Shown here one piece after another: positions 44,901 through 51,797 of a stretch of DNA of 64,000 nt. Made by a program: the position numbers and the translations under genes. This stretch comes from Longimicrobium sp. (GTDB lineage Bacteria; Gemmatimonadota; Gemmatimonadetes; Longimicrobiales; Longimicrobiaceae): contig NZ_DASVSF010000102.1 of the NCBI RefSeq assembly GCF_036388275.1, forward strand, positions 1-64,000, written 5' to 3'. Every line of letters starts with the position of its first letter. Position 1 is the stretch's first letter. The notes below the pieces were generated by a model. The model was not told the DNA's origin. It was given only the letters and a program-made list of their open reading frames with translations, and did no database searches.

Positions 44901-45120
44901 CCTTGCTGCCTTCAGGCAGGCCTGGGGCGACGGCGAGCCATATGTTGACCGCTATGAACTAACAAAGAGCACCGGACTGCTGAACGAGTTGGGAGTTCCG
45001 CTCCCGGATCTCCCGCCCTACGATCCCGCCAAGGACGACCCCTTCCCGTGGGAAGCTGAGGTCCGTGCCGCTATCGACAAACTTAGCGCCGAGAAAGAAA
45101 ACCGAGCAGAAAAACCCTAA
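41944..45120 (+). CDS. DUF4062-NTPase-helical repeat protein, STAND-like, candidate defence gene
   Basis: 1058 aa; GGGAG 5 nt before ATG 41944. Residues about 13-115 are DUF4062 (VMVSSTFTDLLEHRAALIAA ... YIGVISLKYGQTPE ... LGRPILLFIMGE), a Rossmann/TIR-related fold. A P-loop NTPase follows (about 215-520): GGNGKS (245-250), Walker B WLLILDGLER (Asp328), sensor ILISSRLTPR, then winged-helix-like LNLASLDLIQSRN ... LLSIVALLSN. Residues about 640-1030 are helical, TPR-like repeats. This effector-NTPase-sensor order is that of STAND proteins, including phage-defence (Avs-type) ones. Its GC is clearly below the neighbours and it lies between direct repeats, indicating recent acquisition. It appears to be a single-gene system; the target is unknown. 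Confidence 0.85.
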   Translation: MQKSMEYESRPVSQVMVSSTFTDLLEHRAALIAAIHQHKLHANVMENDSARLVDVIDSSLQMVRDSAAYIGVISLKYGQTPECPKRNPGKLSITELEFNEAQDLGRPILLFIMGEDHQGKQSDFENDVEKKQKLNAFRERAKKHAPGSKVNRVYATFNSLQEFKDELGSSLAELSKHLASPEGHNEQELRDGTTLGPIPTPPALYAAPDYIGRHTFIGRTAQLKTLSEWAQPSNPSSVLLFEAIGGNGKSMLTWEWTTQHATADRADWAGRFWYSFYEKGAVMRAFCQHALAYMTQQPLEVFEKKNTAEMRIELLALLRRQPWLLILDGLERVLVAYHRIDATEVPDEEVNRPTDKVLDRNPCDAIRDEDTDLLRALAAAAPSKILISSRLTPRALLNQAGIPLPGVKPLSLPGLDQADAEELLRSSGIQGTSPDIRYYLTNYCGNHPLVIAVLAGLINSPGPHRGNFDSWAADPEYGAKLNLASLDLIQSRNHILRAAMEALGPPSRQLLSIVALLSNAVDYETVAAFNPHLPQEPKEVKKPVPPEQHWRWGASTDEEKDKLRQQHEAAFAERKAYESAMQVWRDSEAVRKAPNKLGETLQDLEDRGLLQYDPRTRRYDLHPVVRGVAAGGMKAEDKQGYGQRVVDHYSSQRHNPYEQAKTMEDVETGLNVVRTLLKLGRYQQAADAYVGGGILAALLFNLEAHVEALSLLRHFFPASWDQMPKNVDAARAVGLASSAAIFLNYCGEYQQAVCVGGGALRLSLETENWTGVDAFLLIISVALSEQGLLAKRSRVNRLSLAFATVREDDEAIFTARLFLFNSQSRNGQWQEAEATWSLLDGMGRGWSRASYRQGSAEFSFAKFQFWQGTLHEDHLTAASTLAENDGNRTGLRYLHQLGGSWRLENGEWTLAAANFALALIMARERHLGDDDSETGLALAKFHLHQLTGADARSEAERLAQLRHPAHRYLALFWQAIGDRDQAKHHALAAFRQAWGDGEPYVDRYELTKSTGLLNELGVPLPDLPPYDPAKDDPFPWEAEVRAAIDKLSAEKENRAEKP

Positions 45121-45147
45121 ATGGAACCCGCCTCGGTGACGGCGCAA

Positions 45148-45218
45148 CAATCGCCTGCAGGGATGCGGACCGAGGATGTTTTCCGCGGACAAAAACCTTG
45201 CGCGCCGGCCCCGCACCC
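45148..45218 (+). repeat. Right direct repeat flanking the DUF4062 gene
   Basis: Begins 27 nt after the DUF4062 stop codon. It carries CTGCAGG, GATGCGG, GTTTTC and AAAACCTTGCGCGCCGGCCC in the same order as the left copy. The pair spans about 3.3 kb. Confidence 0.7.
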
Positions 45219-45295
45219 GGGCTGGTGAGAGGTGGCCCAAGCCTCTCTTCTTCTCCGCGTAGGCCTGACGGAGCTGGGACGCGAGGCGCCACGGG

Positions 45296-45324
45296 TTGCA
45301 CTCAGGCGAGACAACGCCTATATT
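45296..45324 (+). promoter_or_regulatory. Promoter of the rimP-nusA-infB operon
   Basis: -35 TTGCAC (45296-45301), 17-nt spacer, -10 TATATT (45319-45324); predicted start near 45331, leaving a leader of about 105 nt. Confidence 0.65.
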
Positions 45325-45374
45325 CCTTGTTGTCCGAGCATGGCGAGGGGCGCCACGGACGGTTCGCGCAGCGA

Positions 45375-45402
45375 AGTGGGGTGCGGTTGCCCCGCTTTTT
45401 TT
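45375..45402 (+). terminator. Leader terminator/attenuator before rimP
   Basis: AGTGGGG (45375-45381) pairs with CCCCGCT (45390-45396) with one G-T pair, followed by seven T (45396-45402). It lies between the promoter and rimP with no gene ending upstream on this strand, so it probably attenuates the operon. NusA autoregulation of this operon is known in E. coli. Confidence 0.65.
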
Positions 45403-45436
45403 ATTGCCCTGAAAACGGCAACGAGGGGGAGGCGGC

Positions 45437-45928
45437 GTGGCGGACGAAACCCTTGCCGCGGAGATGGCCCAGCGCGTCGAAGAGCTGGGCTACGAGATGG
45501 TGGAGCTGGAGCAGGCCGGAAGTCGCGCGCGGCCCATCCTGCGCCTTTCCATCGACCGCCCCGACAGCAAGCCCGGCGAGCCCGCCGTAAGCCTGGACGA
45601 CTGCAGCCGCGTCAGCCGCGCGCTGGAGCCCTGGCTGGACCAGCGCGAAGGGCTCTCCGACCGCTACGTGATCGAGGTTTCCTCGCCCGGCGTGGAGCGC
45701 CCGCTGACGAAGCCCCGCGACTGGGACCGCTTCGCCGGGGCCGAGGTGGCGATCAAGACGCGCGTGCCGGTCGAAGGGCGCGGCAAGAAGGTGCAGGGAA
45801 CGCTGGTCGGGCTGCGCGACGGAGAGCGCGTGGCCCTGCAGGTGGACGGCGACGAGGTGGAAATCCCGCTCGGCGAGATCGAACGGGGGAACCTGGTCTT
45901 CCGGTGGGAGCGCGGCCAGAAGCGCTGA
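45437..45928 (+). CDS. rimP: Ribosome maturation factor RimP
   Basis: 163 aa from GTG 45437, preceded by GAGGGGGAGG. The two-domain RimP fold is clear: VEELGYEMVELEQAGSRARP, ILRLSIDRP, SLDDCSRVSRALEPWLD and YVIEVSSPGVERPL, then a C-terminal Sm-like domain (VQGTLVGLRDGERVALQVDG). It promotes 30S subunit maturation. First gene of the rimP-nusA-ylxQ-infB cluster. Confidence 0.94.
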   Translation: MADETLAAEMAQRVEELGYEMVELEQAGSRARPILRLSIDRPDSKPGEPAVSLDDCSRVSRALEPWLDQREGLSDRYVIEVSSPGVERPLTKPRDWDRFAGAEVAIKTRVPVEGRGKKVQGTLVGLRDGERVALQVDGDEVEIPLGEIERGNLVFRWERGQKR

Positions 45929-45972
45929 CGGATGGCGCCCGCGCGCCCGTGACAGAAAAGGGACCGACTTCC

Positions 45973-47424
45973 ATGAACAACGCAACGCAGGTGCTCGCGG
46001 CCTTCCGCGAGATGACGGCCAACAAGGCCATCTCGCGCGACGAGCTGTACGACCTGATCAAGGACGGCATTCTCGCCGCCCTGGCCAAGCGCTACGGCCC
46101 CAACGTCGAGGCCGAAATCGAAATCGACGAAGCCACCGGCAAGATCGGCATCACCGTCCTCAAGGAGGTGGTGGCCGAGGTGCAGGACGCGTCGCGCGAA
46201 ATCCTGCTCGAAGAGGCGCGCTGGGACGACCCCGAGTTCGAGGTGGGCGACATCCTGGAGGTGCCCGTGGAGTTCGCCCAGTTCGGGCGCAACGCCGTGA
46301 TGGCCGCCAAGCAGCGCATTTTGCAGCGCGTTCGCGAGGGCGAGCGGCAGAAGATCCGCGACGAGTACGAGCACCGCGTGGGCGAGCTGCTTTCCGGCGA
46401 GGTGCAGCAGGTGGAGCGTGGCAAGATGGTGCTGCTGCTCAACCGCAGCCGCGACGCCGACGCCATCGTCCCGTGGAAGGAGCAGAACCCCCGCGAGCGG
46501 TTCCGCCAGGGCGAGCCCATCCGCGCCGTGCTCAAGAAGGTCGAGGAAACGCCCAAGGGCCCGCGCCTGATCCTGTCGCGCGCCGACCCGCTGTTCGTGG
46601 CCGCGCTCTTCAAGCTGGAAGTGCCCGAGATCACACAGGGGATCGTGGAGATCCGCGGCGCCGCCCGCGAAGTGGGCTTCCGCAGCAAGATCGCCGTCAG
46701 CTCGCGCGACGAGAGCATCGATCCCGTGGGCGCCTGCGTGGGCCTCAAGGGAAGCCGCGTCCGCGCGGTGGTGCAGGAGCTGGGCGGCGAGCGCATCGAC
46801 ATCGTGCCCTGGCACCCGGACCCCGAGACGTACGCCAAGCGCGCGTTGGCCCCGGCCCGCGTGGCCAAGGTGATCTCGGACTACGAGGCCCGCACCATGA
46901 CGGCCATCGTCGACGAAGACCAGCTGTCGCTGGCCATCGGGCGCAACGGCCAGAACGTGCGCCTGGCCAGCCAGTTGATCGGCTGGCAGATCGACCTGTT
47001 CGGCTCGCGCGAGTGGCTGGAGCGGGGCGCCGAGCGCGCCCTGTTCGGCGGCGGCGACGAGGCCGAGTACGAGAGCACCGACTTCGCCCTGCGCGACCTG
47101 GACCTGGCACCCGCCACGCTGGCGGCGCTGGAGGCGGCCGGCTACAACACCTTCTTCGACATCATCGACCTGGAGCGCGAGGACTTCCTGCGCATCCCGG
47201 CCATCGGCGCCGCCGAGGCGGACCGCCTGGTGTCGGAAATCGAGCGGCTGACGGTGGAAGACGAGGACGAGGCCACCGGCGGGTACGAGGACGGCACGGG
47301 CGAAGCGTTCCCGGGCTCGGACGAGGGGAACGATGGCGGGGGCGAGGCCTGGACCGAGGACGGAGAAGGTGCGCCGGACTTGACTTCGGGCGCGGAACCG
47401 GAGAATTTGCCGCATTCCGACTGA
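45973..47424 (+). CDS. nusA: Transcription termination/antitermination factor NusA
   Basis: 483 aa from ATG 45973. N-terminal RNA-polymerase-binding domain (KDGILAALAKRYGPNVEAEI), S1 domain (VGELLSGEVQQVERGKMVLL), KH1 with CVGLKGSRVRAVVQELGGER, KH2 with AIGRNGQNVRLASQLIGW. A helix-hairpin-helix segment (DLDLAPATLAALEAAGY) is followed by an acidic Gly-rich tail of about 60 residues. Standard order in the rimP-nusA operon. Confidence 0.96.
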   Translation: MNNATQVLAAFREMTANKAISRDELYDLIKDGILAALAKRYGPNVEAEIEIDEATGKIGITVLKEVVAEVQDASREILLEEARWDDPEFEVGDILEVPVEFAQFGRNAVMAAKQRILQRVREGERQKIRDEYEHRVGELLSGEVQQVERGKMVLLLNRSRDADAIVPWKEQNPRERFRQGEPIRAVLKKVEETPKGPRLILSRADPLFVAALFKLEVPEITQGIVEIRGAAREVGFRSKIAVSSRDESIDPVGACVGLKGSRVRAVVQELGGERIDIVPWHPDPETYAKRALAPARVAKVISDYEARTMTAIVDEDQLSLAIGRNGQNVRLASQLIGWQIDLFGSREWLERGAERALFGGGDEAEYESTDFALRDLDLAPATLAALEAAGYNTFFDIIDLEREDFLRIPAIGAAEADRLVSEIERLTVEDEDEATGGYEDGTGEAFPGSDEGNDGGGEAWTEDGEGAPDLTSGAEPENLPHSD

Positions 47425-47476
47425 GCCGATCGACGGACCCGCGCCGGGGCAGGGGGAGCGCGCGCTGCTGAACCTG

Positions 47477-47794
47477 ATGGGGTTGGCCGCGCGCGCCCGA
47501 AAGCTGGTGTTCGGCACCGACATGGCCCGCGGGGCCGCCCGCGACGGGTCGCTGGCCGCCGCGCTGGTGGCGGCCGACGCGTCGCCCACGCAGAGCAAGA
47601 AGCTGGTTCCGCTGCTGCAGGCCCGCGGCATACCCTACGCCGTCTGCCTTACGAGAGCCGACATCGGCGCCGCCATCGGGCGGGGGCCGGTTTCGGCCGT
47701 TGGATTCACTGACAAGAGTTTTGCGCGCCGTGCCCTGGAGTTGGCGGGCAGTCCGCCACAGGTGCAGGAACGAGCTGGAGGAGAGCCGTACTGA
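47477..47794 (+). CDS. ylxQ: L7Ae/L30e-family ribosome-associated protein (YlxQ-like)
   Basis: 105 aa from ATG 47477. LGLAARARKLVFG-type start (MGLAARARKLVFGTDMARGA), AALVAADASPTQSKKLVPLL and the VSAVGFTDKSFARRAL C-terminus fit YlxQ between nusA and infB. The in-frame stretch upstream (ERALLNL) also looks coding and AGGGGGAG lies at 47450, so a CTG start at 47465/47468 is possible. No ylxR (DUF448) gene is visible. The stop overlaps the infB start (TGATG). Confidence 0.82.
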   Translation: MGLAARARKLVFGTDMARGAARDGSLAAALVAADASPTQSKKLVPLLQARGIPYAVCLTRADIGAAIGRGPVSAVGFTDKSFARRALELAGSPPQVQERAGGEPY

Positions 47795-50700
47795 TGCGAG
47801 TCTTAGAAGTCGCCAAGGAGCTGGGCGTTCCGGCAGAGGCCTTGGTGCACCTCCTCCGGGAGATGGACGTACCCGTTCGCAGCCACATGAGCGACGTGCC
47901 CGAGCAGGCCGTCGCCCGGGTGCGCACCGTCATCGAGCGGGAGCGCCGCCACGGCCACGCCGAGGCCGCCGAGGCGGTTTCGGCCGCGCTGGGCGATGCT
48001 TCCGCCGCGCCGCGCCGCCGCCGCCGCCGTCGTGAAGACGAGGGCGACGACATTCCCGCCGAGGCTTCGGCCGAGGTGGCGCCGCCCGCCGCGCCCACCG
48101 CCGCCGCGCAGACCGACGTCGACGCCGGCCCCGCCGCCGGCCAGAAGCCGGCGCAGGCCGACAGCACCGCGTCGCCCATCGCCGACGCGGCCGAGGCCAT
48201 CGCCGCCGAGGCGGCCATGGAGGCCGCCGACCGCGGCGCCGACCTGGTGACCCGCGGCGGCCAGCCGCCCAAGGACGTCACGGTGGTCGTGGAGTCGGTG
48301 GATACCGACTCGGCGCCGCCGCGCGTGGACGCGGCGCAGCCCGCCGTTCCCGCGCCGCCCGCCGGCATCGTCGAGGACCGTCCGGCCCGCGCAGACGCCG
48401 ACGAGCGCCCGGCCCCGCCACGCCGCGACGAGCTGCGCCCGGCCGCCTCCGCGCGCCCCGGCCTGCAGTCCGCCCGTCCCGGCGGTCCGCAGTCGGCTCG
48501 CCCCGGCGGCCAGCCGGGTGGGCCCCAGTCCGCCCGCCCCGGTGGCCCGCAGGGAGGTCCGCAGTCCGCCCGTCCGGGCGGCCCGCAGGGAGGACCGCAG
48601 TCGGCCCGTCCGGGTGGACAGCCCGGCGGCCCGCAGTCCGCGCGTCCGGGTGGCGACCGCCGCCCGTCGCCTCCGCCGTCGGTGCGCCCCGGCGCTCCCG
48701 CCGGTCCGCGCCCCGTTCGCCCCGAGGGGCAGCAGGCCGGGGGTGACGCGGCCCGTCCGCCGCGTCCCGAAGGGTTCGTTCCGCGTTCGGCGCGCAGCAT
48801 GGCGCCGCCCGCGCCGCCGTCCTCGGCCCGCACGCAGTCGTTCGGCGGGCGTCCGGGCGACACCGCCGGCACCACGCCCACCGGCACCGCCGGTGCGGGC
48901 AGCGCCGCGGGGAAGAAGAAGGACCGCAAGAAGGGGAAGAAGGGCCGGGCCGGCGTCGACCAGGGAGCGGTGGACGACAACTTCCGGAAGACGATGGCCG
49001 CGATGGAGACCGGCGGGCGCAAGAAGCGCCGGTCCCCCCGGGACCAGGGCCCCTCGCAGCACGAGCGCCGCGAAGAGGAGATTTCGCGCCGCCGGGCCGA
49101 GGAAGCCACCCAGGTTCGCGTCAACGAGTTCCTTACCGTGGCGGAGCTGGCGGAGCTGATCGACGTACCGCCCACGCAGCTGATCGGGTCGGCGTTCAAG
49201 AACCTGGGGCTGATGGTCACCATCAACCAGCGCCTGGACTTCGACCAGATCGAGCTGCTGCTGGACGAGTTCGGCTTCAAGGCGGTCCGCGAAGAGGAGT
49301 ACGGCGCGGACATGGAAGAGGCCGTGGAGGCCGATGCCGCCGAGGACCTGCTTCCGCGTCCTCCCGTGGTCACCGTCATGGGCCACGTGGACCACGGCAA
49401 GACCTCGCTGCTGGACTACATCCGCAAGACCAACGTCATCGCGGGCGAGGCCGGCGGCATCACGCAGCACATCGGCGCGTACCACGTGGAACTGCAGGAC
49501 GGCCGCTCGATCGCCTTCCTCGACACCCCGGGCCACGCGGCGTTCACCGCCATGCGTGCCCGCGGCGCCGAGGTGACGGACGTCGTCATCCTGGTGGTGG
49601 CGGCCGACGACTCGGTGATGCCGCAGACCATCGAGGCCATCAGCCACGCCCGCAACGCCGGCGTGCCGCTGATCGTGGCGGTGAACAAGGTGGACCTGCC
49701 CGACGCCAACCCCAACCGCGTGAAGCAGGACCTGCTTCAGCACGGGGTGGTGCTCGAGGACTTCGGCGGCGACGTGATGAGCGCCGAGGTTTCCGCCAAG
49801 AAGGGGCAAGGCATCGAGGCGCTGCTGGAAAAGGTGCTGCTGCTGGCCGACCTGCAGGAGCTGACCGCCAACCCCAACCGCGACGCGGTGGGCACGGTGA
49901 TCGAGGCGCAGCTGGACGTGGGCAAGGGGCCGGTGGCCACCGTGCTGGTGACCAACGGCACCCTTCGCGTGGGCGACCACGTGGTGTGCGGCATGTACAG
50001 CGGCCGCATCCGCGCCATGCTCGACGAGCGCAACAAGCCGGTGGCCACGGCCGGACCGGCCACGCCCGTCCAGATCCTGGGCCTTCCCGGCGTGCCGGGG
50101 GCGGGCGACCAGCTGATCTCCATGGAAGCCGACCGCGCGGCCGAGATCGCCCAGACGCGCCAGCGGCTGGAGCGCGAAAAGCGCATGCGCATCAAGAGCC
50201 GCGGCGTGAAGCTGATGGACCTGTCGCGCATGCTGGCCAAGGGCGAGCAGGCGCACCTGAACCTGGTGATCAAGGGCGACGTGGACGGTTCCGTCCAGGC
50301 CCTGGGCGACGCGCTGGAGCAGCTGTCGACCAACGAGGTGCGGGTGCAGGTGATCCACCGCGGCGTGGGCGCCATCAACGAGTCCGACGTGCTGCTGGCC
50401 ACCACCTCGGGTGCCATCGTCATCGGCTTCCACGTCCGCCCCACGGGCGAGGCGCGGGCCGTGGCCGAGCGCGAGGAGATCGACATCCGCCTCTACAACA
50501 TCATCTACGAGGCGGTGGAAGAAGTCCGCGCGGCGATGGAGGGGCTGCTTACGCCCGAGGAGCGCGAGGTCATGCTGGGCACGGCGGAAGTCCGCCAGCT
50601 GTTCAAGGTGCCGCGCGTGGGCACGGTGGCCGGCTGCATGGTCACCAGCGGCGTGCTGGACCGCCGCGGAAAGATCCGCATCGTGCGCGACGCGGTGCAG

Positions 50701-50913
50701 ATCTACGAGGGCGAGCTGGAAAGCCTCAAGCGCTTCAAGGACGATGCGCGCGAGGTGCGCGAGGGCTTCGAGTGCGGGTTGAACATCCGCAACTTCAACG
50801 ACGTCAAGATCGGCGACGTCCTGGAGTGCTACCGCGTGGAAGAGGTGGCCCGCACGCTGGCTGGTGCGGCCGCCGCTTCGGCGGCGGCGGCCGAGGCCGC
50901 GCGCAACGCCTGA
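47794..50913 (+). CDS. infB: Translation initiation factor IF-2
   Basis: 1039 aa, long because of an extended linker. IF2_N module at 1-50 (RVLEVAKELGVPAEALVHLL). Residues about 55-390 are Ala/Pro/Gly/Arg-rich with tandem ARPGGPQGGPQS-like repeats. A second IF2_N (FLTVAELAELIDVPPTQLIG) precedes the GTPase: VMGHVDHGKTSL (G1), GGITQHIGAY (G2), DTPGHAAF (G3), NKVD (G4), SAKKGQG (G5). Domains II-IV are complete, including NIIYEAVEEVRAAMEG. It brings initiator tRNA to the 30S subunit. Confidence 0.96.
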   Translation: MRVLEVAKELGVPAEALVHLLREMDVPVRSHMSDVPEQAVARVRTVIERERRHGHAEAAEAVSAALGDASAAPRRRRRRREDEGDDIPAEASAEVAPPAAPTAAAQTDVDAGPAAGQKPAQADSTASPIADAAEAIAAEAAMEAADRGADLVTRGGQPPKDVTVVVESVDTDSAPPRVDAAQPAVPAPPAGIVEDRPARADADERPAPPRRDELRPAASARPGLQSARPGGPQSARPGGQPGGPQSARPGGPQGGPQSARPGGPQGGPQSARPGGQPGGPQSARPGGDRRPSPPPSVRPGAPAGPRPVRPEGQQAGGDAARPPRPEGFVPRSARSMAPPAPPSSARTQSFGGRPGDTAGTTPTGTAGAGSAAGKKKDRKKGKKGRAGVDQGAVDDNFRKTMAAMETGGRKKRRSPRDQGPSQHERREEEISRRRAEEATQVRVNEFLTVAELAELIDVPPTQLIGSAFKNLGLMVTINQRLDFDQIELLLDEFGFKAVREEEYGADMEEAVEADAAEDLLPRPPVVTVMGHVDHGKTSLLDYIRKTNVIAGEAGGITQHIGAYHVELQDGRSIAFLDTPGHAAFTAMRARGAEVTDVVILVVAADDSVMPQTIEAISHARNAGVPLIVAVNKVDLPDANPNRVKQDLLQHGVVLEDFGGDVMSAEVSAKKGQGIEALLEKVLLLADLQELTANPNRDAVGTVIEAQLDVGKGPVATVLVTNGTLRVGDHVVCGMYSGRIRAMLDERNKPVATAGPATPVQILGLPGVPGAGDQLISMEADRAAEIAQTRQRLEREKRMRIKSRGVKLMDLSRMLAKGEQAHLNLVIKGDVDGSVQALGDALEQLSTNEVRVQVIHRGVGAINESDVLLATTSGAIVIGFHVRPTGEARAVAEREEIDIRLYNIIYEAVEEVRAAMEGLLTPEEREVMLGTAEVRQLFKVPRVGTVAGCMVTSGVLDRRGKIRIVRDAVQIYEGELESLKRFKDDAREVREGFECGLNIRNFNDVKIGDVLECYRVEEVARTLAGAAAASAAAAEAARNA
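48470..48660 (+). repeat. Tandem Pro/Gly/Arg repeats in the IF-2 linker
   Basis: About seven units of SARPGG(P)QGGPQ coded by related CAGTCCGCCCGTCCGGGTGG-type sequences. They are expected to be disordered. Confidence 0.75.
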
Positions 50914-50932
50914 CCGGCACGGCGGCCGCGCG

Positions 50933-51214
50933 ATGGTCGTGGGGCTGGTGGTCTGGGAGCTTCACATCCCCGGCTGCGCCTCTCTCAAGGAGAAGCGCTC
51001 GGTGGTGAAGAGCCTCAAGGACCGCCTGCACGCGAAGTTCAACGTGTCGGCCGCCGAAACGGCGCACCAGGACCTGCTTCAGCGGTCCGAGATCGCCGTC
51101 ACCGTGGTTTCGGGCGACCGGAAGCACGCCCAGTCGGTGCTTTCCTCGGCGGACCGGCTGGTGGCCGAAGAGGGCAGGGCGCGGATCATCGATTCGTACA
51201 CGACGTTCTACTAG
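50933..51214 (+). CDS. ylxP: DUF503 protein (YlxP-like)
   Basis: 93 aa from ATG 50933, 19 nt after infB. The family pattern is clear: VVGLVVWELHIPGCASLKEK, KRSVVKSLKDRLHAKFNVS, AVTVVSGDRKHAQSVL and a Tyr-rich end. A small alpha/beta protein of unknown function, usually between infB and rbfA as here. Confidence 0.9.
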   Translation: MVVGLVVWELHIPGCASLKEKRSVVKSLKDRLHAKFNVSAAETAHQDLLQRSEIAVTVVSGDRKHAQSVLSSADRLVAEEGRARIIDSYTTFY

Positions 51215-51238
51215 ACGGCGGGGGGACGGAGCGCGGGA

Positions 51239-51287
51239 ACCGGGGACGCTGGCGGCAATGGCCTTGCTGTTGCCTGCTGTCCCCGGT
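51239..51287 (+). promoter_or_regulatory. Nested stem-loop between ylxP and rbfA
   Basis: Outer stem ACCGGGGAC (51239-51247) / GTCCCCGGT (51279-51287) encloses a smaller GGCAA/TTGCC stem. A pyrimidine tract (CCTTTTTCTTTTTC, 51309-51322) follows, then the rbfA Shine-Dalgarno. Possible partial terminator or processing site. Confidence 0.45.
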
Positions 51288-51341
51288 CTTCCGTACCCTG
51301 TCCCCTCGCCTTTTTCTTTTTCAGCCGGAGGCTGTGCGCAT

Positions 51342-51797
51342 ATGCCCAAGTTCAGGCGGACCGACCGCATCAACGAGCAGCTGAAGCAGGAGATTTCGCT
51401 GCTGATCCGCGACCAGGTGCGCGACCCGCGGGTGGGGCTCGCCACCATCACGGCCGTGCAGACCTCGCCCGAGCTGGACCACGCCAAGGTGTACATCACC
51501 GCCCTGGGCGACGAGGCCGAGCGCGAGGAGATCCTCGTCGGGCTGCGCAGCGCGGCGCCCTTCATCCGCCGCGAGCTGGGCAAGAGCCTGCAGATGCGCC
51601 GCATCCCGGAGCTTCACTTCGAGATCGACCGCGTGCTGGCCGAGGCCATGCGGATCGAGCAGCTGCTTCGCGAGGCGCTTCCCTACGACGCCTCCGCGTC
51701 CGCAGCCGCGGATGAGGACGCGGCCGATGCCGTCGAAGAGTCGGCCGAGGAGCAGGCCGCGGCTGGCGATCAGGCCGAGGGCGAGGGCCGGGAGTGA
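51342..51797 (+). CDS. rbfA: Ribosome-binding factor A
   Basis: 151 aa; ATG 51342 with GGAGG about 12 nt upstream. KH-like core: RRTDRINEQLKQEISLLIRD, DPRVGLATITAVQTSPELDH and AAPFIRRELGKSLQMRRIPE, LHFEIDRV. The last ~40 residues are an acidic Ala/Glu tail not present in short homologues. Acts in late 30S maturation. Its TGA overlaps the truB GTG. Confidence 0.94.
   Translation: MPKFRRTDRINEQLKQEISLLIRDQVRDPRVGLATITAVQTSPELDHAKVYITALGDEAEREEILVGLRSAAPFIRRELGKSLQMRRIPELHFEIDRVLAEAMRIEQLLREALPYDASASAAADEDAADAVEESAEEQAAAGDQAEGEGRE

Noticed and set aside
45232..45972. N-terminally extended NusA starting near 45232
   Set aside because: The extension overlaps rimP in another frame and is Arg-rich without NusA similarity; ATG 45973 starts at the conserved N-terminus.
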